A DNA stretch of 64,000 bases. It comes from Granulicella arctica (GTDB lineage Bacteria > Acidobacteriota > Terriglobia > Terriglobales > Acidobacteriaceae). This document shows positions 52,531-61,311 of the stretch, piece by piece. The stretch lies in the NCBI RefSeq assembly GCF_025685605.1, contig NZ_JAGTUT010000001.1:1-64000 (forward strand), in the 5' to 3' direction. A program made the translations under genes and the position numbers. Position 1 is the stretch's first letter. Each line of letters opens with the position of its first letter. The notes beneath the pieces were generated by a model that was given only the letters and a program-made list of their open reading frames with translations, was not told where the DNA came from and did not search any database.

Positions 52531-52983
52531 TCAGGCTGAAAACTGTTTGAAGTGATAGTCAATGTGACTGAACATGAGCTTGCCCCATTTCTTTGTCGTC
52601 GTCTTTCCCGATATGCAATGGGGTTCCATGCCTCAGCGGTTCGCGCATGCCAGGCCGTATCGAGAATCGTAATCAGTAGATCCTTCTCAACCGAAACGTC
52701 ATACTGCATTTGCAGTGGAATTTTGAAGTTCGCTGGGAGCCGAGCCCAACTGGCTGCTCAGAGAACCATTCAACCAGAATCCATCGAAATATGGTGCGCG
52801 AGACGAGGTAGCTCTCATCTGGAAGATTTGAAAATCCGAGTGAACTTTCGCATGCCGGGTTGAGATGATGGAGCATCTGGCAGACGCTCATGGCTCCCCA
52901 TTGCCGCGGTTGATTTGCGTTGATCCCTGCAATGCGAGTTCGAAAGCTTTGCAGTGTCGACTCTAAGAAACAGTTTGCTCCAT
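52531..52983 (-). pseudogene. DUF1569 (DinB-like) protein, multiply frameshifted
   Basis: Reading across frames gives a recognisable DUF1569 protein: LESTLQSFRTRIAGINANQP, RQWGAMSVCQMLHHL and later LVSRTIFRWILVEWF in one frame; PANFKIPLQMQYDVSVEKDL in the next; then TTTKKWGKLMFSHIDYHF and KQFSA with stop at 52531 in another frame. At least two indels are needed, so the gene is dead or badly read. The family (DinB-superfamily, metal-binding) is of unknown function. Confidence 0.68.
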
Positions 52984-53130
52984 CGACCGGCTTGATCTGG
53001 AATGACCGAGGGATGTACCGGGCGATTGCCCATCCGGAGATTCAGAAATTACTTGTGAAGATTGCTTCAGCAAAGCTGGCCATGTGTTGACCCCGATGTT
53101 GAGTCACGGGTGCAAACGCGCGGCGAAAAG

Positions 53131-53520
53131 CTATATGCCATTTGCGAGTGAAATGCCATTACCGAAGGACCAGTTTTCGAGCACAGGATTGACGTCAAGA
53201 GTGACGAGCACGTCCTGAGGGGAGATCCCGGGGGAATCTGCGAGATTCTTGACCAAGGCTTTATAAAGGGCTTCTTTTCCCGCAGCGTCCCCGCTCCGGT
53301 CTTGATGTGCACGATCATAAAGTTGTCTGACCGAGGCGTCCGGGTCATATAGCCACGATCGAACAGGAACTCAGGGGGGTCAAACTGGTCGATGGTTTGA
53401 AATAGATCGTCAGGATGCATTCCAACCGAATCGACGAGCGCTAAATGGATACTCGCAGAGATGGCCTTGATGCGTTCAGGTGACTTCCCTCTCAGCATCG
53501 AAAATACGGATCAGCGGCAT
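53131..53520 (-). pseudogene. Tautomerase-family protein, two compensating frameshifts
   Basis: From ATG 53520: MPLIRIFDAER, then a one-base insertion (extra G in AGGG near 53490), then the conserved body SPERIKAISASIHLALVDSV, PPEFLFDRGYMTRTP, then a one-base deletion in GGGG near 53300, then AAGKEALYKALVKNLAD, VLVTLDVNPVLENWSF and GNGISLANGI with stop at 53131. Total length is a multiple of three (129 aa when corrected). MPLIRIF puts the catalytic Pro2 of tautomerases at the N-terminus. Presence of two opposite indels at G-runs suggests sequence error or very recent decay. Confidence 0.75.
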
Positions 53521-53577
53521 TGGAACTCCTTCATACGTGTTGTTGCGTCCAGAGAGCGGCAGAATTCGAGTGGTCGT

Positions 53578-54156
53578 TTATCCATGCACTCTTTGGAGGT
53601 AGGACGATGCAGAATCTGCCATGGTGACAAGCGCAGCGCCAAACATAATCGTGTCTTTGATAATGAGTCTTCCAACACCGGAGAGGTAAGGAAAGCCGTG
53701 CGCACCATCTCCAAGCGCGGGGACCCAGGCTTCAGGGGTGGTCACCAGGAACGACAGCGTCGTGCAGGCCATCAGAACCAGGAGGAGACTTCCGACCGGA
53801 GGGAAGAGGGGGTGCATTGCAATCAAAAGAGCAATGAAGATAATTGCGATTCCCAAACCATAAGAAAAACGGTAGGTTCCATTCGTCCCGTGCCATTGTC
53901 GGTGAGCTTGATTCAGCTCCCCCCTTGTTCATGTATGCGTGATATTCAGGAGGCGGATGACGGTAGAAGAAGCTCATGGCAGGGCTGTTTGCTACGAGTG
54001 GAACGATGCTGTCAGCTTCATACTTTACAGACTTCAGTCCTCCGATCCAGAGCAAGACGATGATTAGCGCCAGGCGGAGAAGGCTCATAGCAATTTTGTT
54101 CGTGCTTGCTGCTGCCTTGTAAGAGCTTCTACGTCGTGTGCTTGCGGGGTTATCAT
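53578..54156 (-). pseudogene. DUF417 (YkgB-type) membrane protein, two compensating frameshifts
   Basis: A YkgB-like inner-membrane protein. ATG 54156 with AGAGGA upstream begins MITPQAHDVEALTRQQQ; a one-base loss in an A-run near 54098 switches frame to SLLRLALIIVLLWIGG and SVKYEADSIVPLVANSPAMS, and an extra G in a six-base run (53919-53924) switches it back. The expected reading between is MNKGELNQAHRQWHGTNG, then FSYGLGIAIIFIALLIAMHP, TTLSFLVTTPEAWVPALGD and GAGRL-like SGVGRLIIKDTIMFG. Total is a multiple of three, 192 aa corrected. Confidence 0.78.
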
Positions 54157-54204
54157 CTGTTCCTCTTCAAGGCAACTGGCTAGCCGTGTTACTGGTCGTT
54201 GTTG

Positions 54205-55002
54205 CTAGGGAGCGAGCGTCGCGGCTGCCTTCTCAATGAAGGAAGTAACGGCCGCTGGCTGAGCCAGCATCGCGACGTGGCTCGAATCCACACTGAGGAC
54301 GGTAGCTTTCATGCGTGTCGCCATCGTCTTTTCGAGTGTCGGCCCGATCACTCGGTCGTTATTGGCGATGACATACCAGGATGGGAGGGTCTTCCAGGCC
54401 GGGGTCGCGGTGATGACACCTGCAAGCGCATTCGGGGCGTTTGTTGGTCCCTGTGTCACAGCAAGACCAGCTTGCTCAGCCGGGGTAAGATCCTGCGCAA
54501 AGTCGCTTGCGATTCCAGCAGTCGTCAACTTCAGGAAGCCGGTTGCATCCTTCGTGAAGTCATTCATGATGGGCGTCGCAGGGACGGTTGCTCCCAGGGA
54601 CAGGACGGACTCACCCTGATCCGGACCATATGCCGCAACGTACACGAGTCCCTCTACTTTGGGATCACTGCCGGCCTGCGTAATGACGGCTCCACCATAT
54701 GAGTGGCCGACAAGAAGCACATGCCCGGTCTGGATCGCCAAAGCTCGCTGCACCACGGCGGCGTCATCCGCAAGCGAGGTCAGTGGAAGCTGAACAGCCA
54801 CGACGTTGTAGCCGTCGGCCTGCAACAAAGGGATCACCTTCGACCAGCTCGAACCGTCACTCCACGCTCCATGGACCAGCAGGATGTTCGCAACGCCTGT
54901 CGGGCCAGCAGCGTGGACTGGAACAACTCCAGAGCTGCAACCCAACAGCGTCGCCGTGCTTACAAGAGCTCCGAGTGACGTGCAGAATGATGGAAATTTC
55001 AT
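54205..55002 (-). CDS. Exported alpha/beta hydrolase, HGAWSDGSSW type (paralog 3, probable lipoprotein)
   Basis: A 265-aa hydrolase with a signal region that ends in a lipobox-like TLLGC (Cys22), so likely a lipoprotein. Features are LVHGAWSDGSSW, PLTSLADDAAVV, VGHSYGGAVITQA, ANNDRVIG acid and DSSHVAM His. GGAGGA lies 7 bases before ATG 55002, which fixes the start. It is closest to 38362-39168 and belongs to the second regulatory set. Confidence 0.88.
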   Translation of the reverse strand: MKFPSFCTSLGALVSTATLLGCSSGVVPVHAAGPTGVANILLVHGAWSDGSSWSKVIPLLQADGYNVVAVQLPLTSLADDAAVVQRALAIQTGHVLLVGHSYGGAVITQAGSDPKVEGLVYVAAYGPDQGESVLSLGATVPATPIMNDFTKDATGFLKLTTAGIASDFAQDLTPAEQAGLAVTQGPTNAPNALAGVITATPAWKTLPSWYVIANNDRVIGPTLEKTMATRMKATVLSVDSSHVAMLAQPAAVTSFIEKAAATLAP

Positions 55003-55082
55003 TGTTGGTCCTCCATTGAACATGGGTCAACGCTGCTTGGATTAGGATGACGACTCAGCTCAGGGGTTGAGTCGCCATCGCC

Positions 55083-56054
55083 CTAGCCGCGTAAGAAGAG
55101 GTTGGTGTGCTCGACGAACAACGCCGGATACTGGAACAAGGACCCATGGGCGGCATCCGGGTAGAGGATCAACTGGGCATTGGGCAGATTCTGCTCAAGA
55201 TAGAAGGAGTTGATGGTGTAGAAGATGATGTCTGACTTGCCGCCTGCAACGAGAACGGGAATCCTGATGTTCTTCAGATAGGCAAAGCGTTCTCCGACCG
55301 GATTGCCCCACTCTGTGAGTGCCGCAAATTGAGCTGGCTGGACCTTCTCGTTGATCGGCGTATCGCGATTTTCAACTCGTGCATCCCTGCGCTTCAGGAA
55401 GGTTCGGCCAGCCGCCTGACTTTCGGGTGACGCTGTAAAGAAACCGTCGATCCAGAAATCATCCAGGTTGCCGTACTTGTTCGTGAAGATTGCCTGCGAT
55501 TGAGGATTCAACGGAATACCGTCTCCATTACGTGGTCCACTCCCTACGATCACGAGCTTGCGAACCAGATCCGGCCGCTCCAGTGCGACATTCTGCGCGA
55601 TCATGGAACCGATCGAGAAGCCAAGCACATCCACCTTGGTCAGGCCAAGCGCATCGATGAAGACGCCTGCACCCTTTGCCATCTCCGCGAACGTAGTCGG
55701 CACCTCACCGCTGGAGCTGGCGATTCCGGCATTGTTGAAAAGGATGACCTCACGCCCCTGCGCGAGACCATCCGTGACGGAAGGATCCCAGCTATCCATG
55801 TTGCCAAGAATGTGAGGAATAAAGACAAGAGGCAGGCCTTCTTTCTTCCCAAAACGACGGTAAGCAAAACGAACGCCGTACGCTTCTACGAACTGTGTTG
55901 GGGCTGTGTGGTGGGTATAGATTTCCATGTCTGTCTTCCTTGCGTGCCTGTCATTATGGGAGCCTAAGGGGAGCTGAGCGTAGGTAAAAGAACTCAGCAG
56001 GGGTGTTGTGACGGCGAAAGCACTGGCCGTTTTTAAGAAGTGCCGTCGAAACAT
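55083..56054 (-). CDS. Tat-exported alpha/beta hydrolase
   Basis: A 323-aa alpha/beta hydrolase with a twin-arginine-type signal (MFRRHFLKTASAF). The catalytic set is HI in PLVFIPHILGNMDSWDP (the usual HG is HI), nucleophile in GFSIGSMIAQ, acid probably in VAGGKSDIIF and His in DAAHGSLFQYP. It differs from the HGAWADGSSW group. The function is unknown; related proteins are esterases and dehalogenase-like hydrolases. Confidence 0.85.
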   Translation of the reverse strand: MFRRHFLKTASAFAVTTPLLSSFTYAQLPLGSHNDRHARKTDMEIYTHHTAPTQFVEAYGVRFAYRRFGKKEGLPLVFIPHILGNMDSWDPSVTDGLAQGREVILFNNAGIASSSGEVPTTFAEMAKGAGVFIDALGLTKVDVLGFSIGSMIAQNVALERPDLVRKLVIVGSGPRNGDGIPLNPQSQAIFTNKYGNLDDFWIDGFFTASPESQAAGRTFLKRRDARVENRDTPINEKVQPAQFAALTEWGNPVGERFAYLKNIRIPVLVAGGKSDIIFYTINSFYLEQNLPNAQLILYPDAAHGSLFQYPALFVEHTNLFLRG

Positions 56055-56102
56055 GTCGCGCTCTCTTTCTTGTGCACTCTGCAGGGCAGGGTCAGTCCCC
56101 TG

Positions 56103-56762
56103 TTATCCCTTCCAGTCAGATCTTCGGATCATGCTGCAGAAATTGATCCGTTCGAACTTTTGATCTTTCTCCGCGAGAACATCTGCCTTTACATTGCCAA
56201 AGGTGGTCTGAGGCTTATGCTTAATGCCCTCAAAGAAAGCCTGAATGATGTCTTCCTTGAAGTTGTCCGGGCGAGGAAATCTGCGAACGATCTCACCGAG
56301 GCTTAGCTCGTTCAAGGCTGCAAGACCGATCCCGAGTACGTCCAGCTCGACTCCAGCGGTGACTAAAGCGATGAGGGGATGCATGTACTGGGGGATGCCC
56401 GGAGTCGTATGCAATGCGATGGCAGTCCACACTGTGTCGATATCCTGCTGGGCGATGCCGTGGCTCTTGAGGAAGTCTCGTGCAGCGTTCGCGCCGTCAA
56501 CTTCAAACCGATCTTCAGGACTGCTGTACTTCGGTATCAGACCAACATCGTGAAACATGGCACCGACATAGAGCAACTCAGGATCAAAGGTCAGACCCTG
56601 ATCCCGACCGGCCAAGGACGCAAAACAGAAGACACGGCTGGAGTGATTGAAAAGAAGAGGTGGTTCGGTGTCACGGACGAACTCGGTGGCCTCTCGAACA
56701 AGTGTGCTATCCGGAGGAGCAACGCCGGTGATCCACTGCGGTTCTGCAAGTGAATTCGTCAT
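56103..56762 (-). CDS. HD-domain hydrolase (cyanamide hydratase-like)
   Basis: A 219-aa HD-domain protein. Conserved His/Asp motifs are NHSSRVF, AMFHDVGLIPKYS and TAIALHTTPG. The NHSxRV...HDxGL pattern resembles cyanamide hydratase-like HD hydrolases that bind a single metal. Substrate unknown. It lies between the DUF4126 protein and the Tat hydrolase. Confidence 0.85.
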   Translation of the reverse strand: MTNSLAEPQWITGVAPPDSTLVREATEFVRDTEPPLLFNHSSRVFCFASLAGRDQGLTFDPELLYVGAMFHDVGLIPKYSSPEDRFEVDGANAARDFLKSHGIAQQDIDTVWTAIALHTTPGIPQYMHPLIALVTAGVELDVLGIGLAALNELSLGEIVRRFPRPDNFKEDIIQAFFEGIKHKPQTTFGNVKADVLAEKDQKFERINFCSMIRRSDWKG

Positions 56763-56849
56763 AAAGGGACCTCTTCCGTGTAAGTAGCGGTTTGGCAGCT
56801 TGGGTAGGTGAGCCGATCAGGATGGTTGATTTTGCTACGAGCGATGCCC

Positions 56850-57311
56850 TTACAAACGCGAGCAAGCGAACACCGCTAAACCGATGGCCGCAACATCCTC
56901 GATGAGCGCGGCGGGTAGATCCCGACCGAATAACGTTGCCCCGAACGCCCTTGCCTTTGATCCACCGAAAGTGCCGACAACGCTTCCCAGCGCCCCGGCG
57001 AGTAGACCAGCAAGCAGGTGATCTGTGGACAGCCCCAGAGCTACTCCACAGATCGTGCCCATTACAACCCTTGTGATGAACTGAGAAGGGATGAGGCGGC
57101 TCGGAGTCTTCGGGAGCTTGTCGTTCACGAGTTCGCCAAGTGCCATCAGGCTCAAGATGTAAGGTGTGAAGGCAAAACCTAGAAAAGCCAGCCAGGTGTT
57201 GGTCAGGGGAAGAACTCCCAGGCGGGCAGCCCAACTCACGATGGCAAGTCCAGTCAGAGCGCGGAATCCAGAGGTAATCCCAATCAGGAATGCGATAAAA
57301 GGGACAAGCAT
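56850..57311 (-). CDS. DUF4126 integral membrane protein
   Basis: A 153-aa membrane protein of the DUF4126 family with about four helices: FLIGITSGFRALTGLAIVSW, then SLMALGELVNDKLPKTPSRL, VVMGTICGVALGLS and GALGSVVGTFGGSKAR. The ELxNDKLPxxPSR-type motif is the family signature; function unknown. Start at ATG 57311 with AAGGAG 9 bases upstream; the frame extends to 57332 but without support. Confidence 0.85.
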   Translation of the reverse strand: MLVPFIAFLIGITSGFRALTGLAIVSWAARLGVLPLTNTWLAFLGFAFTPYILSLMALGELVNDKLPKTPSRLIPSQFITRVVMGTICGVALGLSTDHLLAGLLAGALGSVVGTFGGSKARAFGATLFGRDLPAALIEDVAAIGLAVFACSRL

Positions 57312-57351
57312 TGGTGTTTCTCCTTGTCCCAAAAGTATGCTTTGCCAGCCA

Positions 57352-57402
57352 TCCTCGAAAGTCCCGTTTCACTCACGGGGCAATGGCTCTTTCGGGGGGA
57401 GG
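57352..57402 (+). repeat. Intergenic element, copy A
   Basis: CCTCGAAAGTCCCGTTTCAC followed by CTCACGG and GGCTCTTTCGGGGGGAGGG. Shares GAAAGTCCC-N6-CTCACG-N7-GGCTCTTT with 49901-49946 at identical spacing. It lies between DUF4126 and the response regulator, both minus strand. Confidence 0.55.
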
Positions 57403-57473
57403 GTAGGCGTAAGCGTCTTGTGAGTCAAGAGAACCAGCAGGCCAAGACCTGTTGAACAGACCTTAAAGGAGCT

Positions 57474-58103
57474 TTAGAGATCGAAAAAGCCACGCTTTAA
57501 GGCGATGGTGACTGCATGGGTTCGATCGCTTGCGTGCAATTTGGAGAGTATGTTTTTAAGGTGATTCTTTACGGTGTGTTCCGAAATGACAAGGTTGTCG
57601 GCGATGAGCTTGTTGGAGCGGCCCTGCGATACCCCAGTCAACACTTCCAGCTCCCTTGCGGTCATGAGATCGTCAGTGGCGTGCTCCGCCATCTCCGATG
57701 CTATAGCGGGCGGGATGCGACGCCGCCCTGCGTGTACCAACCGGATCGTGTCCAGTAATTCATTCCGAAGTAAATCTTTCTGCAGGTAACCCACCGCTCC
57801 AGCCTTAAAGGCTCGCAACGCCTGAACGTCGCCTCCATAAGTTGTTAGAACGACGATGCGGGCGCGAGGAAACTCTTTCCGAATCGCGGAGATGGCGTCG
57901 ATTCCTCCGGTTCCAGGCATTCTGAGATCCATCAGTGTGACATCGGGGCGGTGCAATCGGAACATAGAGATGGCTTCTTCTCCATCGACGGCTTGGCCGA
58001 CTACAGTCATGTCGACCTCTCCGTTGACTTCGCCTGCAATGCCGGCGCGCATGAGTTGGTGGTCATCGACAATCAAGATCTTGATGGTGGCTTTTTCAGT
58101 CAT
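57474..58103 (-). CDS. NarL-family response regulator, copy 2
   Basis: A 209-aa two-component regulator: DDHQ, phosphoacceptor D59 in VTLMDLRMPG, LTTYGGD and QKDLLR in the receiver; LuxR-type helix-turn-helix ARELEVLTGVSQGRSNKLI and VISEHTVKNHLKNILSKL. ATG 58103 has GGAG 6 bases upstream. It lies 44 bases after the propeller kinase 58148-61177, its partner, and is paralogous to 39316-39945 across its length. Confidence 0.95.
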   Translation of the reverse strand: MTEKATIKILIVDDHQLMRAGIAGEVNGEVDMTVVGQAVDGEEAISMFRLHRPDVTLMDLRMPGTGGIDAISAIRKEFPRARIVVLTTYGGDVQALRAFKAGAVGYLQKDLLRNELLDTIRLVHAGRRRIPPAIASEMAEHATDDLMTARELEVLTGVSQGRSNKLIADNLVISEHTVKNHLKNILSKLHASDRTHAVTIALKRGFFDL

Positions 58104-58147
58104 GGTGATCTCCACGGTTGTTCAGAAAAGCGGAAAGCAACGCTTGG

Positions 58148-61100
58148 TTATCGTTTCTGTGGAGGGGGACGGGCCACGTTCATTGGCATTCTCAGTTCCC
58201 ATTCCGTCCCTGCCTTGAGTTGGCTCCAGAGGTCCAGTTCGGCGCCGATGGTCTTCGCCCGCTCGCGCATTCCGGGTAAGCCCCAATGCTTTTCGCGGAA
58301 CCCAGCCCGCAGAATCTTCGGATCGATGCCGACACCATTGTCGCGAACACGGAGTACAAATTGCTGGTCCCCATAGATCATCTCGACTTCGACCTTCGCA
58401 GCTGCTGCATGGTGAAAGGCGTTTGCAATCGCCTCTCTTGTAATCCGGTAGAGTTCATCTCGGACGATCGGATGCAGATCACAAATATGACCAGTGACTA
58501 CCAGACTAAAGCTTGTCGTATGCGCTTTCGAAAACTCGTTGCCAACGACGGAGAGCGAACGGGGAAGATTGTCTGTCTCGGTTCCCTCTCCCCGTAAATT
58601 AAGGATGAGGCCCCGCCCATCCAGCATGACCTGATCGGATTTGCGGAACGCTTCTTTAAGTAGTTGACGCGATTGCTCATTTCCGTCGATGTGCTTGGTC
58701 GCCGTATGAAAGCTCAGGAGGACTCCTTGCACTCCTTGCAGGAAGGTGTCATGAAGATCCCTGGCGATGCGTTCTCTCTCGCTGACACGTGCATAAAGAT
58801 GCTCCTTAAGCCGCTGGGTCATCTGGTGGAGTCTGACCCAGTACAGTAGCCATAAGAAGACGACGAAAACAACTCCGCAGAGGAGACGAAACAACATGCT
58901 CTGCAGAAATGTTGGGGGAATATCGAAGCCAAGGCTCGCTCCCGCCTCGTTCCACACATCGTCGTTGTTACTGGCGATCACCTGAAAACGATAGTGGCCG
59001 GGCGGCAGACGGGAGTAGACAGCCTCCCGTCGTGTTCCTGGTTCCTGCCATCCCTGGTCGATGCCATCCAGTCTGTATTTAAAACGGACTCGCTGGGGGA
59101 TGAGAAGGCTGGGCGCTGCGTAGTCGATGATGAGACTTCGGGTGTTTTTTGGCAGTGTGATCAAGGATGGATGACGGTACACCTGTCCATCGGCCGTGGC
59201 GGATTGAATCCACACCGGAGGGGGAAGAAGATTCCTCTTCAACTCAGAGGGATTCAGCCAGGTCACGCTGCCTTGCAACGCGAAATAAAGCCGGCCATTT
59301 TGAGCGCTTATGACAGTTGGAAGATGATGCAGTTGTTCCGGAGTGCCGGTGAGTCCATCGAGGTAGGTAAAGCGGTCTGCGTGGACCCGATAGGTTGGGT
59401 TCGCCAGAGCCAGCTCAATTTCGTGGGACGGAATGTGGAATACACCGAGGGCAGTATTGAGCCAGAAATCGCCGTCCTGACTCGTTGCAACCCCGGAGAC
59501 ACCACTCAATTGATCCTCTCCTGCTACGAGGAGATGGCGAAAGTTTCCGCCATCATCAAACTCTAGTCCCTGCGCACCTCCAGCCCAGATCCGTTTCGCA
59601 ATCTCGACCAGAGAGGTGACCACGCTCAAACTAAGTCCTTGCGCTGCCCCAATATGCGTGAGTTCTTTGCCCCTAATCGTAATGATCTGGTTATCGATGT
59701 ACCCAAACCATAAACGCTGTTCCGAGTCCGTGAACATGCTGACGGCAGGGTTCTTTGGGAGTGTAGCAAGCCCTCCTGAACGGTCCCAGGTGCTTCCCAC
59801 CAGGCGGAATACCCCATCGTGGAGATAGGAGACCCAGAGCGCACCGTCTTTGTCCATAGTCATCGCCTGGACAACATGAGGATTGTCATCGAGGCCGCTC
59901 GGCAATGGGTACGAGATGAAGCGTGACCCGCTTAGCTGGTAAAGATGTTCGGAGTTGGCAAGCCAAAGATGACTGGAGGGATCGCGATAGACGCACTCAA
60001 CACCTTTGGGCGCATCGCGTACTGGTATTGCCACGTTGTCATGCACCTGTGCGAGCTGATCGGAAGCGATGATCAGACCCCCGTTCGCATCAGCAGCCAT
60101 TGCGAGATAGGTGGAGCCGGCCAAGAGTTTGACGGGAGAGAACGGGATGCTCCTAAATTGATCCAAACCCTTGGCTGTGACGACCCAGATGCCTCTCTCC
60201 CGACTTTCAATGACGTCGAATGCATAATCGCTTGTCAGTCCGTCTTGCGCTGCGAAGTGCTCTGCATTCGTTCCGTTCGACCTGATCTTGCTCTTTGCCT
60301 CCGGATCAGCAATCAGGAAAACACCGTGATCGACGGTCGTAATCCATAGAGCACCCTCAGAATCGATGTGAATGCCCTCAGATCGAAACGGGTAGGCGAT
60401 GCCGGTTGCTGTGTAGTTTCCATCATGAGTCGTGATTGCGCGGATTGATCCTACCGCGCTTGCCAACCACACGGTTCCGTCAGGGGATTCTGAGAAATCA
60501 ACGTTCTGAAGTCTCTTTGAAGCAACAAGGTGGAACTGCACCTCTCCTTCACGAAGAAAGCTGAGCCCGTCTCTCGTGCTGGTCCATAGCGTTCCCCGAC
60601 TGTCGACAAAGACATTATCGGGGTACTCACTTGGATAGCCCCAATGCACTCCGACGTTTTGCCAGCGCGAACCAATGAGGCGGACCAGGCCATACTGTGT
60701 CGCGGCCCATATCGTGCCTTTACGATCTCTCGCGAAGGCACGCACCGTTCCCTGAGCCAGCCCATCGGCTGCGGAGTACGTTACAAGATGATCATTCAGA
60801 AGAAAACTCGCACCGCCCTGCTCGTAGCCGACCCACAGACCTCCGTCAGGTAGAGATTTCACTACAGAGATGTCCCTGGACAGCGCCTCACCATCGTGAT
60901 TTACCTGATAGGCCTTGAAGCTGATCCCATCGAAGAAATAGAGGCCATGGCTTGTTCCCAGCCAGAGATAACCATCCTTGCCCTGCGCAATGGAAGTGAT
61001 ACTCGGTGCCCCATCAGGGACGGTCCAATGACTGTGATAGGCATCGTGGATTGATGAGGCCGGAACAAGCGCAAATGCGCTTGGGCATACGATCCCTAGC

Positions 61101-61177
61101 ACCAGGAATAGGCCTGCCACAGCGAGCTGGTTAACGAAATGCTTCCAAGCCGCTCGCACCGAGCCCGGGCGGGTCAT
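58148..61177 (-). CDS. Beta-propeller sensor histidine kinase, copy 2
   Basis: A 1009-aa sensor kinase with the same build as copy 1. Signal/anchor at about residues 10-37; propeller blades from about 50 to 640 (e.g. SIAQGKDGYLWLGTSHGLYF, GLWVGYEQGGASF, IWAATQYGLVRL, LWTSTRDGLSFL and VWLASAVGSI); a Y_Y_Y domain with FKYRLDGIDQGW; a membrane helix near residues 760-780; HisKA_3 with H809 in RDLHDTFLQG; ATPase with REAIANAFHHAAA, RDNGVGID and GLPGMRERA. Complete kinase motifs. It is cotranscribed with its NarL partner and faces a MFPAG membrane protein. Confidence 0.93.
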   Translation of the reverse strand: MTRPGSVRAAWKHFVNQLAVAGLFLVLGIVCPSAFALVPASSIHDAYHSHWTVPDGAPSITSIAQGKDGYLWLGTSHGLYFFDGISFKAYQVNHDGEALSRDISVVKSLPDGGLWVGYEQGGASFLLNDHLVTYSAADGLAQGTVRAFARDRKGTIWAATQYGLVRLIGSRWQNVGVHWGYPSEYPDNVFVDSRGTLWTSTRDGLSFLREGEVQFHLVASKRLQNVDFSESPDGTVWLASAVGSIRAITTHDGNYTATGIAYPFRSEGIHIDSEGALWITTVDHGVFLIADPEAKSKIRSNGTNAEHFAAQDGLTSDYAFDVIESRERGIWVVTAKGLDQFRSIPFSPVKLLAGSTYLAMAADANGGLIIASDQLAQVHDNVAIPVRDAPKGVECVYRDPSSHLWLANSEHLYQLSGSRFISYPLPSGLDDNPHVVQAMTMDKDGALWVSYLHDGVFRLVGSTWDRSGGLATLPKNPAVSMFTDSEQRLWFGYIDNQIITIRGKELTHIGAAQGLSLSVVTSLVEIAKRIWAGGAQGLEFDDGGNFRHLLVAGEDQLSGVSGVATSQDGDFWLNTALGVFHIPSHEIELALANPTYRVHADRFTYLDGLTGTPEQLHHLPTVISAQNGRLYFALQGSVTWLNPSELKRNLLPPPVWIQSATADGQVYRHPSLITLPKNTRSLIIDYAAPSLLIPQRVRFKYRLDGIDQGWQEPGTRREAVYSRLPPGHYRFQVIASNNDDVWNEAGASLGFDIPPTFLQSMLFRLLCGVVFVVFLWLLYWVRLHQMTQRLKEHLYARVSERERIARDLHDTFLQGVQGVLLSFHTATKHIDGNEQSRQLLKEAFRKSDQVMLDGRGLILNLRGEGTETDNLPRSLSVVGNEFSKAHTTSFSLVVTGHICDLHPIVRDELYRITREAIANAFHHAAAAKVEVEMIYGDQQFVLRVRDNGVGIDPKILRAGFREKHWGLPGMRERAKTIGAELDLWSQLKAGTEWELRMPMNVARPPPQKR

Positions 61178-61231
61178 CTGTCAGCGTTCCATTCTTCACC
61201 ACATCCCTATGATACCTCTCCGACATAAAGG

Positions 61232-61264
61232 CCCTTCCCCCCGAAAGGGCTACTCATCTGTGAG
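61232..61264 (-). repeat. Intergenic element, copy C
   Basis: On the minus strand CTCACAGATGAGTAGCCC then TTTCGGGGGGAAGGG: CTCAC-N8-AGCCCTTTCGGGGGG matches copies A and B in second half at the same spacing. It lies in the promoter region between the propeller kinase and the MFPAG gene. Confidence 0.5.
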
Positions 61265-61311
61265 TGGATCAAGGTTGGCGCCCTCTTCAGGCTGAGAGTA
61301 GATCTAAAAGA

